Origin: Acidimicrobiales bacterium
GTDB taxonomy: Bacteria; Actinomycetota; Acidimicrobiia; Acidimicrobiales; Iamiaceae
Length of the DNA stretch: 64,000 nucleotides
Direction: 5' to 3'
Assembly (NCBI GenBank): GCA_030448105.1
Contig: JAUJNP010000001.1
Coordinates: 297,403 to 361,402 of the forward strand
The notes beneath the pieces were generated by a model. That model was not told where the DNA came from, did not search any database, and saw nothing but the letters and a program-made list of their open reading frames with translations. Each line of letters opens with the position of its first letter. Position 1 is the first letter of the stretch. Both the position numbers and the translations under genes were made by a program. Of this stretch, positions 52,468-61,591 are shown one piece after another.

Positions 52468-53039
52468 CACCCGCCCCCGCGCCGGGTGCCACCGGCGCCG
52501 AGCTCGGCCATCACCGACTCCACCCCCGCGGCGGTGACCCCGCCGGTGATCTTCGCCTGCACCACCCCGTCGGGATCGATCAGGTAGGACTCGGGCACCT
52601 TGACCACGCCGAAGGCGAGCACGGCCTTGCCGTCGGCGTCGTCGAGCACGGGCCAGCTGCCGCCGTTCTCGGCGAAGAACCGGCGCACGGTGGCGGGGTC
52701 GTCCTCGAACACCACGCTGACCACGGCGGCGTCGCCGGTGCGCTCGTGGTCGGCGGCGAAGCGGCGCAGCTCCGGGTGCTCCTGGCGGCACGGCGTGCAC
52801 CACGTGGCGAAGAAGTTCACCAGCACCCAGCGCCCTTCGTACCGGTCGAGGGAGAACGGCTTGCCGTCGAGGGTGCGCAGCTCGACGGCGGGCGTGGCCT
52901 GGCCGACGATGGGGCTCTGGGTCACGCGGTCCGAGGCCGGTGAGCGGGTGGCCAGGACCAGGATGAGGAGGGCCAGCACGACGGCCACCGGCGCGGCGAC
53001 GAAGGCGGCCAGGTGGCCACGCCCCTTGACGGGCCTCAC
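52467..53039 (-). CDS. ccmG: Thioredoxin-like CcmG/DsbE (TlpA family)
   Basis: 190 residues, GTG overlapping the ccmF stop. A membrane anchor (LAAFVAAPVAVVLALLILVLA) is followed by a thioredoxin domain with active site FFATWCTPCRQEHPEL and cis-proline region VKVPESYLIDPDG. It supplies reducing power to CcmH/apocytochrome c outside the membrane. Confidence 0.93.
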   Translation of the reverse strand: MRPVKGRGHLAAFVAAPVAVVLALLILVLATRSPASDRVTQSPIVGQATPAVELRTLDGKPFSLDRYEGRWVLVNFFATWCTPCRQEHPELRRFAADHERTGDAAVVSVVFEDDPATVRRFFAENGGSWPVLDDADGKAVLAFGVVKVPESYLIDPDGVVQAKITGGVTAAGVESVMAELGAGGTRRGGG

Positions 53040-55027
53040 GCCACCCCCACCGGCTGGCGGTCCTCCACCGGGTCGGGCCGGTCGCGGGCGGGCTCGGCCA
53101 CGGGGGCCGACGCCGGCTCGGTGCCCCGGCGGCGACGGCCGGGGAAGGCGGCCAGGGCGGAGCCGAGGGCGATCACCCCGCCACCGACCCACAGCCACAT
53201 CACCAGGGGCTGCACGATCACCCGCAGGCGCACCGCCCCACCGGCGGCGGCCGGGGCCTCCAGCAGGGCGAGGTACACGTCGTCGACGGGGCTCGTGCGC
53301 ACCGACGGGCGGCCGATCTCCTGGGTGCCGTTCGGGAACCGCTGGAGCCGGGGGGCGTACACCTGGCCGCCGTCGACCCGCACGCGGGCGATGCGGTCCG
53401 TGCGGTTGGCCTCCGCCCGCTCGGTGATCCCGAGGTAGGTGACGGAGTGCCCGCCCACTCGGGCCGACTCCCCCGGCTCGAGCCGCACCTCGCGCTGGGT
53501 GGTGTAGGACGAGCTGGCGGCGAAGGCGACGGCGATGAGCACCACGCCCAGGTGCACGATCATGCCGCCGTTGGTCCGCCCGACCAGCCCCCGCCAGCCC
53601 TGGCGCCGGGTGGCCAGCGCCACCTGGCGCACGGCCGCCCCCGCCCCGAACCCGCCGAGCCCGAACGCCAGCAGCGGCGCCAGGCCCCGGGCGCCGAGGG
53701 CCACCGCCAGCACCACCGCGCCGGTGCCGGCCCAGGCCGGCCACTGGAGGCGGGTGGCCAGGGTCTCGGCCGAGGCCTTGCGCCACGGCAGCGCCGGCGC
53801 CACCGCCATCAGGAACAGCAGCAGCAGGCCGAGCGGCATGGTCATGCGGTTGAAGTAGGGCACGCCGACCGACAGCCGCTCACCGTTCACCGACTCCACG
53901 ATGAGGGGGAAGACGGTACCGAGCAGCACCACGAAGGCAAAAGCGGCGAAGGCCACGTTGTTGGCCAGGAAGGCGCCTTCCCTCGACACGGGCGAGTCGA
54001 TGCGGCCGGGCGAGCGCAGCCGGTCGCCGCGCCAGCCGATGAGGCCCACCGCCACCAGCACCACCAGGGCGAAGAAGCCGAGCAGCAGCGGCCCGACGGT
54101 GGAGTCGCTGAAGGCGTGCACCGAGTCGAGCACGCCCGAGCGGGTGAGGAACGTGCCCAGGATGGTGAGGCTGAACGTGGCGCACACCAGCGACAGGTTC
54201 CAGACCCGCAGCATCCCGCGGCGCTCCTGCACCATGACCGAGTGCAGGAAGGCGGTGCCGGTGAGCCAAGGCAGGAACGACGCGTTCTCCACCGGGTCCC
54301 ACGCCCAGTAGCCGCCCCATCCGAGCACCTCGTAGCTCCACCAGGCGCCGAGCACGATGCCGACCGACAGGAAGGCCCACGCGAAGAGCGTCCACCGGCG
54401 GGTCTCCACCAGCCAGCCCTCGCCCACCCGCCCGGTGGCTAGTGCGGCGACGGCGAAGGCGAACGGCACGGTGAAACCGACGTAGCCGAGGTAGAGCATC
54501 GGCGGGTGGAAGGCCATGAGCACGTTGTTCTGGAGCAGCGGGTTGGGGCCCGGGCCGTCCAGGGGGGCGGTGGCGAGGGTGCGGAACGGGTTGGCCGGCC
54601 CGAGCATCAGCCCGAAGAAGAACGTGCAGACGGCGAACATGGTGAGCAGCGCCCAGCCCACCAGCGGGTCGGTGAGACGACGGCGGAACTTGAAGGTGAC
54701 GGCCACGAGGTAGCCGGCCAGGATCAGGCCCCAGAGCAGGATGGACCCTTCCAGCGCCGACCACAGGGTGGCCACGTTGTAGAGCGCCGGCGTGCGGGTG
54801 CTGCCGTGGCTGGCCACGTACTCCATGGAGAAGTCACGTGTGACGAGGCCCCGTTCCATGGCCGCGAACGCCACCACCGCGCCCCCGGCCACCAGGGCCA
54901 CGAAGCTGGCGGCCTGGCGGAGCAGGGCCCGGCGCCCGGTGCTGAGGGCGACGACGACGGTGGCGATGCCGCCGAGCGAGCTCACGAAGGCGAGCACGAT
55001 GCCGGCGCGACCTAGCGCTGCGTTCAC
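53036..55027 (-). CDS. ccmF: Heme lyase CcmF
   Basis: 663 residues, GTG at 55027. A multi-span membrane protein with the tryptophan-rich heme-binding WWD domain (WGGYWAWDPVENASFLPWLT) and the conserved MAFHPPMLYLGYVGFTVPFA and VMVQERRGMLRVWN segments. Together with CcmH it attaches heme to apocytochrome c. It overlaps ccmE and ccmG in the operon. Confidence 0.96.
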   Translation of the reverse strand: MNAALGRAGIVLAFVSSLGGIATVVVALSTGRRALLRQAASFVALVAGGAVVAFAAMERGLVTRDFSMEYVASHGSTRTPALYNVATLWSALEGSILLWGLILAGYLVAVTFKFRRRLTDPLVGWALLTMFAVCTFFFGLMLGPANPFRTLATAPLDGPGPNPLLQNNVLMAFHPPMLYLGYVGFTVPFAFAVAALATGRVGEGWLVETRRWTLFAWAFLSVGIVLGAWWSYEVLGWGGYWAWDPVENASFLPWLTGTAFLHSVMVQERRGMLRVWNLSLVCATFSLTILGTFLTRSGVLDSVHAFSDSTVGPLLLGFFALVVLVAVGLIGWRGDRLRSPGRIDSPVSREGAFLANNVAFAAFAFVVLLGTVFPLIVESVNGERLSVGVPYFNRMTMPLGLLLLFLMAVAPALPWRKASAETLATRLQWPAWAGTGAVVLAVALGARGLAPLLAFGLGGFGAGAAVRQVALATRRQGWRGLVGRTNGGMIVHLGVVLIAVAFAASSSYTTQREVRLEPGESARVGGHSVTYLGITERAEANRTDRIARVRVDGGQVYAPRLQRFPNGTQEIGRPSVRTSPVDDVYLALLEAPAAAGGAVRLRVIVQPLVMWLWVGGGVIALGSALAAFPGRRRRGTEPASAPVAEPARDRPDPVEDRQPVGVA

Positions 55028-55485
55028 GGGGCGGCCGGATCGACCCGGTCGGGGTTCTCCGCCTTGTACTCCTCGGAGTGCTTCACCTCGATGCGATCGG
55101 ACTCGAACACCCGCCCGTCGGGGGACCACCGCCCCTCGCAGACCACCGCCGTGCCCGGCTGGAACAGGGCCGGCTCCGAGCCGGTGTGCTCGATCACCAC
55201 CTTCTCGCCCCCGAACACGATGGCGAAGCGGATGGTGTCGGCAGCCACGTCGGTGGCGGTGCCCTCGTAGGTGCCCTGGATGCGGAAGCGCCGGTCGCCG
55301 AGCTGGGAGCGCTTCGCCACCGCCTCGTCGGCGTTGTAGAAGTACAGCGAGGCGCTGCCCACCTGCTTGACCAGGAGGAAGCCCACCGCCGCCAGCAGGG
55401 CCACCAGCGCCAGGGCCATGAGTGGTCCCCGGCCGCCACTGCCACGCCGGGCCGGCACCTCGGGCGGGGCGGGCCGGGGGGTCAC
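55024..55485 (-). CDS. ccmE: Heme chaperone CcmE
   Basis: 153 residues, GTG at 55485. An N-terminal membrane anchor (LMALALVALLAAVGFLLVKQ) is followed by an OB-fold. The heme-binding histidine lies in the KHSEEYKAEN motif (equivalent to KHDENY), and VVIEHTGSEPALFQPG is family-typical. It receives heme via CcmC and delivers it to CcmF. Confidence 0.94.
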   Translation of the reverse strand: MTPRPAPPEVPARRGSGGRGPLMALALVALLAAVGFLLVKQVGSASLYFYNADEAVAKRSQLGDRRFRIQGTYEGTATDVAADTIRFAIVFGGEKVVIEHTGSEPALFQPGTAVVCEGRWSPDGRVFESDRIEVKHSEEYKAENPDRVDPAAP

Positions 55486-55706
55486 ATCCACCGGCGCTGC
55501 TCCTCGGGGATCTGGCGGGCCAGGCGACGGCCCCGCTGGGCGCTGCGCACCGCCACCAGGGCCACGGCCGCCAGCACCGCCACCCAGCAGGCCAGTACCA
55601 GCGCCCACTGGAAGCCTCGGTCCTCGGTGGCGACGGCCGCGTCGGCGGCGACGGCGGCGTCGGCGGCGTCGGCCAGGGTGGCCAGGACGGCCAGGACGGC
55701 GGTCAC
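55482..55706 (-). CDS. ccmD: Small membrane protein, CcmD-like
   Basis: 74 residues, GTG at 55706 overlapping the ccmC stop. One transmembrane helix (FQWALVLACWVAVLAAVALV) is followed by a basic cytoplasmic tail (RSAQRGRRLARQIPEEQRRW). Size, topology and place between ccmC and ccmE fit CcmD, which helps release holo-CcmE. Sequence conservation alone would not identify it. Confidence 0.75.
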   Translation of the reverse strand: MTAVLAVLATLADAADAAVAADAAVATEDRGFQWALVLACWVAVLAAVALVAVRSAQRGRRLARQIPEEQRRWM

Positions 55707-56425
55707 GACACGCCGACCGCTTCGCGGCGGCGCTCGGCGATGGCCTCGTCGAGGCCGAGGTCCTCCACCCGGTGCTCGAGCCACAGGACCCGGAAGCGGT
55801 GGACCAGCAACCACACGTAGAGGAGACCGAACACGACCATGCCCAGGAAGAACGTGAACAGCATGGTGCCGTCCATCTTGGCGTCGGCGGTGGTGATGGT
55901 GGGCCCCTGGTGGAGCGTCCGCCACCACGTGGTGGCGTAGTGGCAGGCCACCGTGGCCGGCCCGAGCAGCAGGCCCACCACCGCCGCCAGCCGCGAGCGG
56001 CGCTCGCGCTCCAGCGGCAGCCGGCGCACGGCGAGGTAGCCCAGGACCAACACGAACAGCAGGGCGGTGAGGGTGAGGCGGGCGTCCCAGGTCCAGTACA
56101 CGCCCCAGGTCACCCGACCCCAGAGCATCCCCGACACGAGGGTGGCCGCCAGCAGCACGGCGCCGACCTCGGCCGACGCCCCCGCCATCACGTCCCACCC
56201 CTCACTGCGGCGCAGGAGGTACCCCACGCTGGCCGCCACCGTGAGGAAGAAGGCACCGAAGGCGACCAGGGCGGTGGGCACGTGCACGTAGAACATCCGC
56301 ACCGTCTCCTCCTGGGTCTCGTCGGCCGGTGAGATGACCAGGGCGAAGGCCAGGAGCACGGCCATGCCGATGAGGGTCAGCGCCCCGAGGACGCGGGTGC
56401 CCGGGGAGGAGGTGCCGTCGTTCAT
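55703..56425 (-). CDS. ccmC: Heme exporter membrane protein CcmC
   Basis: 240 residues, ATG at 56425. Six membrane segments, with the WWD-type heme motif WGVYWTWDARLTLTALLFVL, the first heme histidine in MFYVHVPTALVAF and later HYATTWWRTLHQGP. It loads heme onto CcmE. Followed by overlapping ccmD. Confidence 0.95.
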   Translation of the reverse strand: MNDGTSSPGTRVLGALTLIGMAVLLAFALVISPADETQEETVRMFYVHVPTALVAFGAFFLTVAASVGYLLRRSEGWDVMAGASAEVGAVLLAATLVSGMLWGRVTWGVYWTWDARLTLTALLFVLVLGYLAVRRLPLERERRSRLAAVVGLLLGPATVACHYATTWWRTLHQGPTITTADAKMDGTMLFTFFLGMVVFGLLYVWLLVHRFRVLWLEHRVEDLGLDEAIAERRREAVGVS

Positions 56426-56483
56426 CGCCCCACCAGCGCACCGCAGGTTGGGCGGCGAGGGCAAGTCGCGCGCCGGGTGACCA

Positions 56484-57152
56484 TCACCCGTCCTCCAGCA
56501 GCACGCCGAAGGTGGCCAGCCCCAGCCCGGTGTAGAGGGCGGCGAACACCACCAGCAGCCCGAGCCAGCGCCAGCCTTCGCCGGGGAAGCCCCCGAGGGC
56601 CGACTCGAACGCCGAGGTGGCGGCGATGAGCACGGGGGCCAGGACCGGGAGCAGCAGCAGGGGGAGGAGCGTCTCGCGGACCCGGAGGCCGGCGGCGAGG
56701 ATGCCGTAGACCGACCCGGCGGCGGCCAACCCCAGCGTGGCCGCCAGGCAGGTGGGCACGAGCAGCGCCACGCTCGACGGGTCGGCCCCGTAGAGCACGA
56801 CCACACCCAGCCCGAGCAGCACCTCCAGCGCCAGGAGCTGCACGGCCACCGCCGCGACCTTGCCGAGGAAGACGCCGGCCGGGTCGAGCCCCGAGAGCCG
56901 CAGGGCGTCGGCCACGCCGTCGGTGCTCTCCACCGCGAACGCCCGCTGCACCGCCAGCAGGCCCGAGAACAGCACCGCCACCCAGTAGAGGCCGGGGGTC
57001 ACCCGGGCGAGGATGCCGCGGTCGGGGTCGAGGGCGAAGGCGAAGAGCATGAGCACGAGCAGGGCGAACGGCGCGACCTGGTTCAGCGCCACCCGTGACC
57101 GGGCTTCGAGGCGGAGGTCCTTGCCCGCCACCAGGGCGGCGTCACGGAGCAC
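56484..57152 (-). CDS. ccmB: Heme exporter membrane protein CcmB
   Basis: About 222 residues. Six membrane segments. N-terminal AALVAGKDLRLEARSR, then VAVLFSGLLAVQRAFAVE and DALRLSGLDPAGVFLGKVAA are characteristic. The GTG at 57152 overlaps ccmA by 11 bases; a TTG at 57170 is another possible start. It forms the ABC module with CcmA. Confidence 0.92.
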   Translation of the reverse strand: MLRDAALVAGKDLRLEARSRVALNQVAPFALLVLMLFAFALDPDRGILARVTPGLYWVAVLFSGLLAVQRAFAVESTDGVADALRLSGLDPAGVFLGKVAAVAVQLLALEVLLGLGVVVLYGADPSSVALLVPTCLAATLGLAAAGSVYGILAAGLRVRETLLPLLLLPVLAPVLIAATSAFESALGGFPGEGWRWLGLLVVFAALYTGLGLATFGVLLEDG

Positions 57153-57846
57153 GGCGGGCCCCGGTGGCAACAGGAGGGGCTGCGCCGACGACGGAGTCGT
57201 CGACGATCGTGCCTCCGGCGATGGTGACGGTGCGGGTGGCGATCGACTCGGCGCGATCCCGCTCGTGGGAGGCCAGAACCACCGCCGCCCCTGCCCGGGC
57301 GCCGTCCCCGATCAGGCCGTCGAGGAGGTCGCGGCCCGCCTGGTCGAGCCCGGCGTGGGGTTCGTCGAGTAACCACAGCGCCGGGCGGCGAGCCAGCAAC
57401 ACCGCCAACGAGGCGCGCCGGCGCTGCCCGGCCGACAGGCGCCCCACGGCCACGTCGCGGAGCCGCCCATCGAGCTCGAGCCGGGTCATGGCCGCCTCGG
57501 CGTCGGCCCGGTCGGCGCCCGCGGCCCGGGCCCAGAACGCCACGTTGTCGGCCACCGTCAGCTCGTCGTAGAGGCCGGTGGCGTGGGCCAGCAGGCCGAC
57601 CTGCCGGCGCAGCGCCCGCCGGGCGGGGCCGGTGAGGCCGGCCAGGTCGTGGCCCAGCACCATTGCCTCCCCGGAGGTCACCGGGAGGAGCGCCGCGCAG
57701 CACCGCAGCAGGGTGGTCTTGCCGGCGCCGTTGGGTCCCCGCAGCAGGACGATCTCGCCGGTCGCCACGTCGAGGTCGACACCGGCCAGAGCGGGAAATC
57801 GCCCTAGGAGGGAGACGGCGCCCCGGAGATGGACGGCGGGCTCCAT
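57142..57846 (-). CDS. ccmA: Heme exporter ATP-binding protein CcmA
   Basis: 234 residues. Walker A GPNGAGKTTLLRC, ABC signature LSAGQRRRASLAVLLARRPA, Walker B LWLLDEPHAGLD and the switch histidine VVLASHERD. It powers release of holo-CcmE. First gene of the ccmABCDEFGHI operon, divergent from the sortase gene by 39 bases. Confidence 0.95.
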   Translation of the reverse strand: MEPAVHLRGAVSLLGRFPALAGVDLDVATGEIVLLRGPNGAGKTTLLRCCAALLPVTSGEAMVLGHDLAGLTGPARRALRRQVGLLAHATGLYDELTVADNVAFWARAAGADRADAEAAMTRLELDGRLRDVAVGRLSAGQRRRASLAVLLARRPALWLLDEPHAGLDQAGRDLLDGLIGDGARAGAAVVLASHERDRAESIATRTVTIAGGTIVDDSVVGAAPPVATGARRAP

Positions 57847-57885
57847 GAGCGGGAATCAGCGTACCCGGGGCCTATCCTCCCGACG

Positions 57886-58887
57886 ATGCCGAGCCCCGCC
57901 GCCCCGCGCTCGTCGCACCGGCTGGCGCGTGCGATCGCCGCGGTGGGGCGCCTGCTCATCACGTCGGGCACGGTCATCCTTCTCCTCGTCGCCTACCAGC
58001 TGTGGGGCACGAACCTGCAGACGAACCAGGACCAGAACCACCTCCAGAACCAGTTCGAGGCGCAGCTCGCGGAGCGGGGGACCACCAGCACGAGCACGAC
58101 CACCACGACGGCCTCCACCCTGCCGGGCATCGAGGACCCCACCGTGACCGCGCCGGTGAGCACCGCTCCCGACCTGCCCCCACCCACCGAGGGCACCCCG
58201 GTGGGCCGCATCTCCATCCCGTCCATCGGCCTGTCGAACTTCTACTTCGTGCAGGGCGTGACGGTGCCCCAGTTGAAGCGAGGGGCGGGCCACTACCCCG
58301 AGACGCCCCTGCCCGGCCAGAAGGGCAACGCCGCCATCGCCGGGCACCGCACCACCTACGGCGCCCCCTTCCACAACATCGACAAGGTGCGCACCGGCGA
58401 CCTGGTCGAGGTGGAGACGCTCCAGGGGACGTTCCGCTACGAGGTGATGGAGCAGCGGATCGTGGCGCCGTCGGAGGTGTCGGTGCTGGAGGACAAGGGC
58501 GACAACCGCCTCACCCTCACAGCCTGCCACCCCAAGTTCTCCGCCCGCGAGCGGATCATCCTGGCCGCCCGCCTGGTCGGCAACCCCGTGCCCCGCATCC
58601 CCGACCAGGAGAAGGCGGCGGAGGTGGCCGAGCCGGAGTCGCGGGGTGCCATCGACGAGTACACCCGTGAGCCGATCGTGAGCTTCCCGGGGGCGTGGTG
58701 GGGCGTGGCCTGCATGGCGCTGTGGATCACCGTCCGCCTACTCGCCTGGTGGGGCCACCGCTCGCACCGCTTCCCCCGCTGGATCCCCTACGTGCTGGGC
58801 ACGCCGGCCTGCCTGCTGCTGCTGTACTTCTTCTTCGAGAGCTTCAGCTACGAGTCGTTCGCTCACGCGGTGAACCTGTCGGTGTAG
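57886..58887 (+). CDS. Class E sortase
   Basis: 333 residues, ATG at 57886. N-terminal membrane anchor (LLITSGTVILLLVAYQLW), a Ser/Thr/Pro linker, then the sortase domain: GRISIPSIGLSNFYFVQG, catalytic histidine in AIAGHRTTYGAPF, catalytic cysteine in LTLTACHPKFSARERII with the following arginine. Unusually, two further membrane segments follow at the C-terminus (WWGVACMALWITVRLLA and CLLLLYFFFE). No sorting-signal substrate is adjacent. Confidence 0.93.
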   Translation: MPSPAAPRSSHRLARAIAAVGRLLITSGTVILLLVAYQLWGTNLQTNQDQNHLQNQFEAQLAERGTTSTSTTTTTASTLPGIEDPTVTAPVSTAPDLPPPTEGTPVGRISIPSIGLSNFYFVQGVTVPQLKRGAGHYPETPLPGQKGNAAIAGHRTTYGAPFHNIDKVRTGDLVEVETLQGTFRYEVMEQRIVAPSEVSVLEDKGDNRLTLTACHPKFSARERIILAARLVGNPVPRIPDQEKAAEVAEPESRGAIDEYTREPIVSFPGAWWGVACMALWITVRLLAWWGHRSHRFPRWIPYVLGTPACLLLLYFFFESFSYESFAHAVNLSV

Positions 58888-58893
58888 GGACCA

Positions 58894-59625
58894 TCACCGG
58901 CCCTCGAAGGTGGGATCGCGACGCTCGCGGAAGGCGGCCAACCCTTCCTGGAGGTCGCGGCTGCGCCACGCCGCGCTGAACGCCTCGGCCACCTCGCCGT
59001 CGGCGGGCAGGTCCGGTTCGAGGCGGTTGAGCATCAGCTTGTGACCGGCGATGCTGAAGGGTGCCTTGGCGGCGATGCCGTCGGCCCACGCCAGGGCGTC
59101 GTCCACCGTGCAGAGGCGTTGCGCCAGGCCCAGCCGGTGGGCGTCCTCGCCGTCGAGCACGTCGGCCGCCAGCAGCATGGTGCGAGCGACGCCCTGGCCG
59201 GCGATGGACGCCAGCCGCTGCACCGTCCAGTGGTCGACCATGAGGCCGAGCTTGGCGGCGGGTATGCCGAAGCGGGACCCGGGCTCGGCCGTGCGCAGGT
59301 CGCACGCCACCGCCAGCTGGGTGCCGGCCCCGAGGGCGGCGCCCTCGACGGCGGCGATGGTGGGGAACGGGGCGTCGCGCAAGGCCTCGAGCACGCCCCG
59401 TAGGACGACGGCGAACCCCTCGTCCTCCACCCCGGTGAGGTCCGCGCCGGCGCAGAAGTGCCCGCCGGCGCCCCGCAGCACCAACACCCGCGTGGGTGGC
59501 GGGGCGCCCTCGACCGCTTCCCGCAGGGCGTCGAGGGTGGCGTGGTCGAGGGCGTTGCGGCGCTCGGGCCGGTCGATGGTGACCACCCGCACGTGATCGC
59601 CCCGGCCCTCTACCCGGACGGTCAC
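58894..59625 (-). CDS. Enoyl-CoA hydratase/isomerase family protein
   Basis: 243 residues, GTG start. Crotonase fold with the oxyanion-hole segments RNALDHATLD and GGHFCAGADLTG, and AAVEGAALGAGTQLAVACDL. It hydrates or isomerises unsaturated acyl-CoA. It starts 4 bases after the biotin carrier stop and is probably cotranscribed with it and the carboxyltransferase. Confidence 0.9.
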   Translation of the reverse strand: MTVRVEGRGDHVRVVTIDRPERRNALDHATLDALREAVEGAPPPTRVLVLRGAGGHFCAGADLTGVEDEGFAVVLRGVLEALRDAPFPTIAAVEGAALGAGTQLAVACDLRTAEPGSRFGIPAAKLGLMVDHWTVQRLASIAGQGVARTMLLAADVLDGEDAHRLGLAQRLCTVDDALAWADGIAAKAPFSIAGHKLMLNRLEPDLPADGEVAEAFSAAWRSRDLQEGLAAFRERRDPTFEGR

Positions 59626-59629
59626 GCCA

Positions 59630-59854
59630 TCACGTGATGACGGCCACCACGTCGCCCTCGGTGATCTGATCCTCGGGTTGCACCCGTATCTCGCTCACCG
59701 TGCCGGCGCAGGGGGCCTCCACCGGGATCTCCATCTTCATGGACTCGAGGATCACCAACTCGTCGCCCTCGGCGACGGCCTGGCCCACCTCCACCCGTAC
59801 CTGCCACACGTTGGCGGTGATCTCGGTCCGCACCTCGGTACCTGCGTCGGCCAT
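59630..59854 (-). CDS. Biotin/lipoyl carrier protein (BCCP-like)
   Basis: 74 residues, ATG at 59854. The biotinylation motif ELVILESMKMEIPV carries the target lysine between two methionines. It is a free-standing carrier like mycobacterial TB7.3. It lies downstream of the carboxyltransferase gene, its probable partner, separated by a gap containing the second 42-bp palindrome. Confidence 0.92.
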   Translation of the reverse strand: MADAGTEVRTEITANVWQVRVEVGQAVAEGDELVILESMKMEIPVEAPCAGTVSEIRVQPEDQITEGDVVAVIT

Positions 59855-59892
59855 GGCGCCGGAGGCTACCGTTCCGGGGTCGGCCCCCGTTC

Positions 59893-59934
59893 TTGGCGCG
59901 ATTCGCCCCACCAGAAAGAGGTGAATCGCGCCAA
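59893..59934. repeat. 42-bp palindromic element, copy 2, intergenic
   Basis: Arms TTGGCGCGATTC (59893-59904) and GAATCGCGCCAA (59923-59934), 12 bp perfect, 18-base centre. Same length and arms as the element inside prmC at 1511-1552, in the opposite orientation. It lies in the 103-base gap between carboxyltransferase and biotin carrier genes. Confidence 0.85.
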
Positions 59935-59957
59935 TTTCGTCCGCTGGGGCCCGTGAC

Positions 59958-61535
59958 TCACACGGGCAGCACGCCGTGCTTGCGCCACGGGCGGGGCACC
60001 TGCTTGGTACGGGTGACCTGGAGGCCCTTCCAGATGGCGGCCCGGGTGTCGGCGGGGTCGATCACGTCGTCGACCTGGGCGTGGCCGGCGGCGATGTAGG
60101 GGTCGATGTTCTTGCGCAGCTCGTCGGCCATCGCGATGCGGGCGGCGTCGCGCTCCTTGCCCTCGGGCACGGCGTCGAGCTCCTTGCGCATGATGATGTT
60201 CACCATGCCCTCGGGGCCCATCACCGCGATCTCGGCGGTGGGCCACACCGCGATGTAGTCGGCCTCGTAAGCGGTGCCGTTCATCACGAAGTACCCGGCG
60301 CCGTAGCTCTTGCGCAGCACGACCGACACCTTGGGCACGGTGGCCTCGGAGATGGCGAAGAGCATCTTGGCGCCGTGGCGGATGATGCCCTGCTTCTCCA
60401 CCGCGGTGCCCACCACGAACCCGGGCACGTCGTGCAGGAACACGAGCGGAATGCCGAAGGCGTCGCACAGCCACACGAAGCGGGCGGCCTTGTCGGCGGC
60501 GTTCACGTCGAGGGCGCCGCCCAGCACCTTGGGCTGGTTGGCCACGATGCCCACCGGCTGTCCGCCGACCCGGGCCAGGCCCGTCACGATGTTGCGGGCC
60601 CAGTCGGGCTTCAGCTCCAGCAGCTCGCCATCATCGACGACGAGCTCGATCACCTTCTTCACGTCGTAGGCCCGGCGGGGGGCGGTGGGGACGATGTCGT
60701 ACACGGCCTCGATGCGCCGATCTCCGGGGTCGTCGGTGGCGGCGACGGGCGGCGCCTCCTGGTTGTGGGCCGGGAAGAATCCGAGGTACCGGCGGATGGT
60801 GGCCAGGCATTCGGCGTCGTCGGCCACGGCCAGGTCGGCCACGCCCGAGACCTTGGTGTGCACCTCGGCCCCGCCCATCTCGAACTCGTCGACGTCCTCG
60901 CCGGTGGCCGCCTTCACCAGGTGGCGGCCGGCCAGGGCCATCGACGAGGTCGGCGCCACCATGGGCAGGAAGTCGGCCAGGGCCGGGATGTACGCGGTGC
61001 CCGCTGCGCAGTGGCCCATGAGGGCGGCCACCTGGGGAACCACGCCCGACAGGGTGACCTGCTCGCGAAAGAGCGCCCCCGCCCCGGCGAAGGTGGAGCC
61101 CGAGGTGGCCTGGATGCGGGCCCCGGCCGAGTCGAGCAGCCACACGATGGGGATGCGCTGGCGCAGCACCAGCTCGCGCATCCGGGCCGTCTTGTGCTCG
61201 TTGACCGCCCCCATCGACCCGGCCATCACCGTGAAGTCGTAGGCGCACACCGCCACCCGGCGGCCGTCGATCTCGCCCACGCCGGTCACGCACCCGTCGG
61301 CCGCCATGTAGCCCTTGGCCGCCAACACCGGGTCCATCGAATCGGCCAGCTGGCCGAACTCGGTGAACGTGCCCGGATCGAAGAGCTCGTCGATGCGCTC
61401 GCGCACCGGCCACTTCCCCGCCGCCCGCTGCCGCTCCACCCGCTCGGGCCCACCCATGGCGAGGGACCGCTGCCGGCGCTCGGCCAGGTCCTCCACCAGA
61501 GGCTTCCACGCGTACAGGTCAGGCGAGTCGGTCAC
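59958..61535 (-). CDS. Acyl-CoA carboxylase carboxyltransferase (beta) subunit
   Basis: 525 residues, GTG at 61535. MGGPERVERQRAAGKWPVRE, DFTVMAGSMGAVNEHKTARM and LDSAGARIQATSGSTFAGAG mark the first crotonase-like half. LHDVPGFVVGTAVEKQGIIR and MNIIMRKEL-type segments mark the second, with DDVIDPADTRAAIWKGLQ at the end. Probably a propionyl- or methylmalonyl-type carboxyltransferase. Operon with biotin carrier and enoyl-CoA hydratase; no biotin carboxylase subunit is in view. Confidence 0.92.
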   Translation of the reverse strand: MTDSPDLYAWKPLVEDLAERRQRSLAMGGPERVERQRAAGKWPVRERIDELFDPGTFTEFGQLADSMDPVLAAKGYMAADGCVTGVGEIDGRRVAVCAYDFTVMAGSMGAVNEHKTARMRELVLRQRIPIVWLLDSAGARIQATSGSTFAGAGALFREQVTLSGVVPQVAALMGHCAAGTAYIPALADFLPMVAPTSSMALAGRHLVKAATGEDVDEFEMGGAEVHTKVSGVADLAVADDAECLATIRRYLGFFPAHNQEAPPVAATDDPGDRRIEAVYDIVPTAPRRAYDVKKVIELVVDDGELLELKPDWARNIVTGLARVGGQPVGIVANQPKVLGGALDVNAADKAARFVWLCDAFGIPLVFLHDVPGFVVGTAVEKQGIIRHGAKMLFAISEATVPKVSVVLRKSYGAGYFVMNGTAYEADYIAVWPTAEIAVMGPEGMVNIIMRKELDAVPEGKERDAARIAMADELRKNIDPYIAAGHAQVDDVIDPADTRAAIWKGLQVTRTKQVPRPWRKHGVLPV

Positions 61536-61591
61536 GCCCGGAGCCTTGCACGCTCGGCGGGCTCGCTCCCCGCTGCCTAGCGTCTCCCCCG

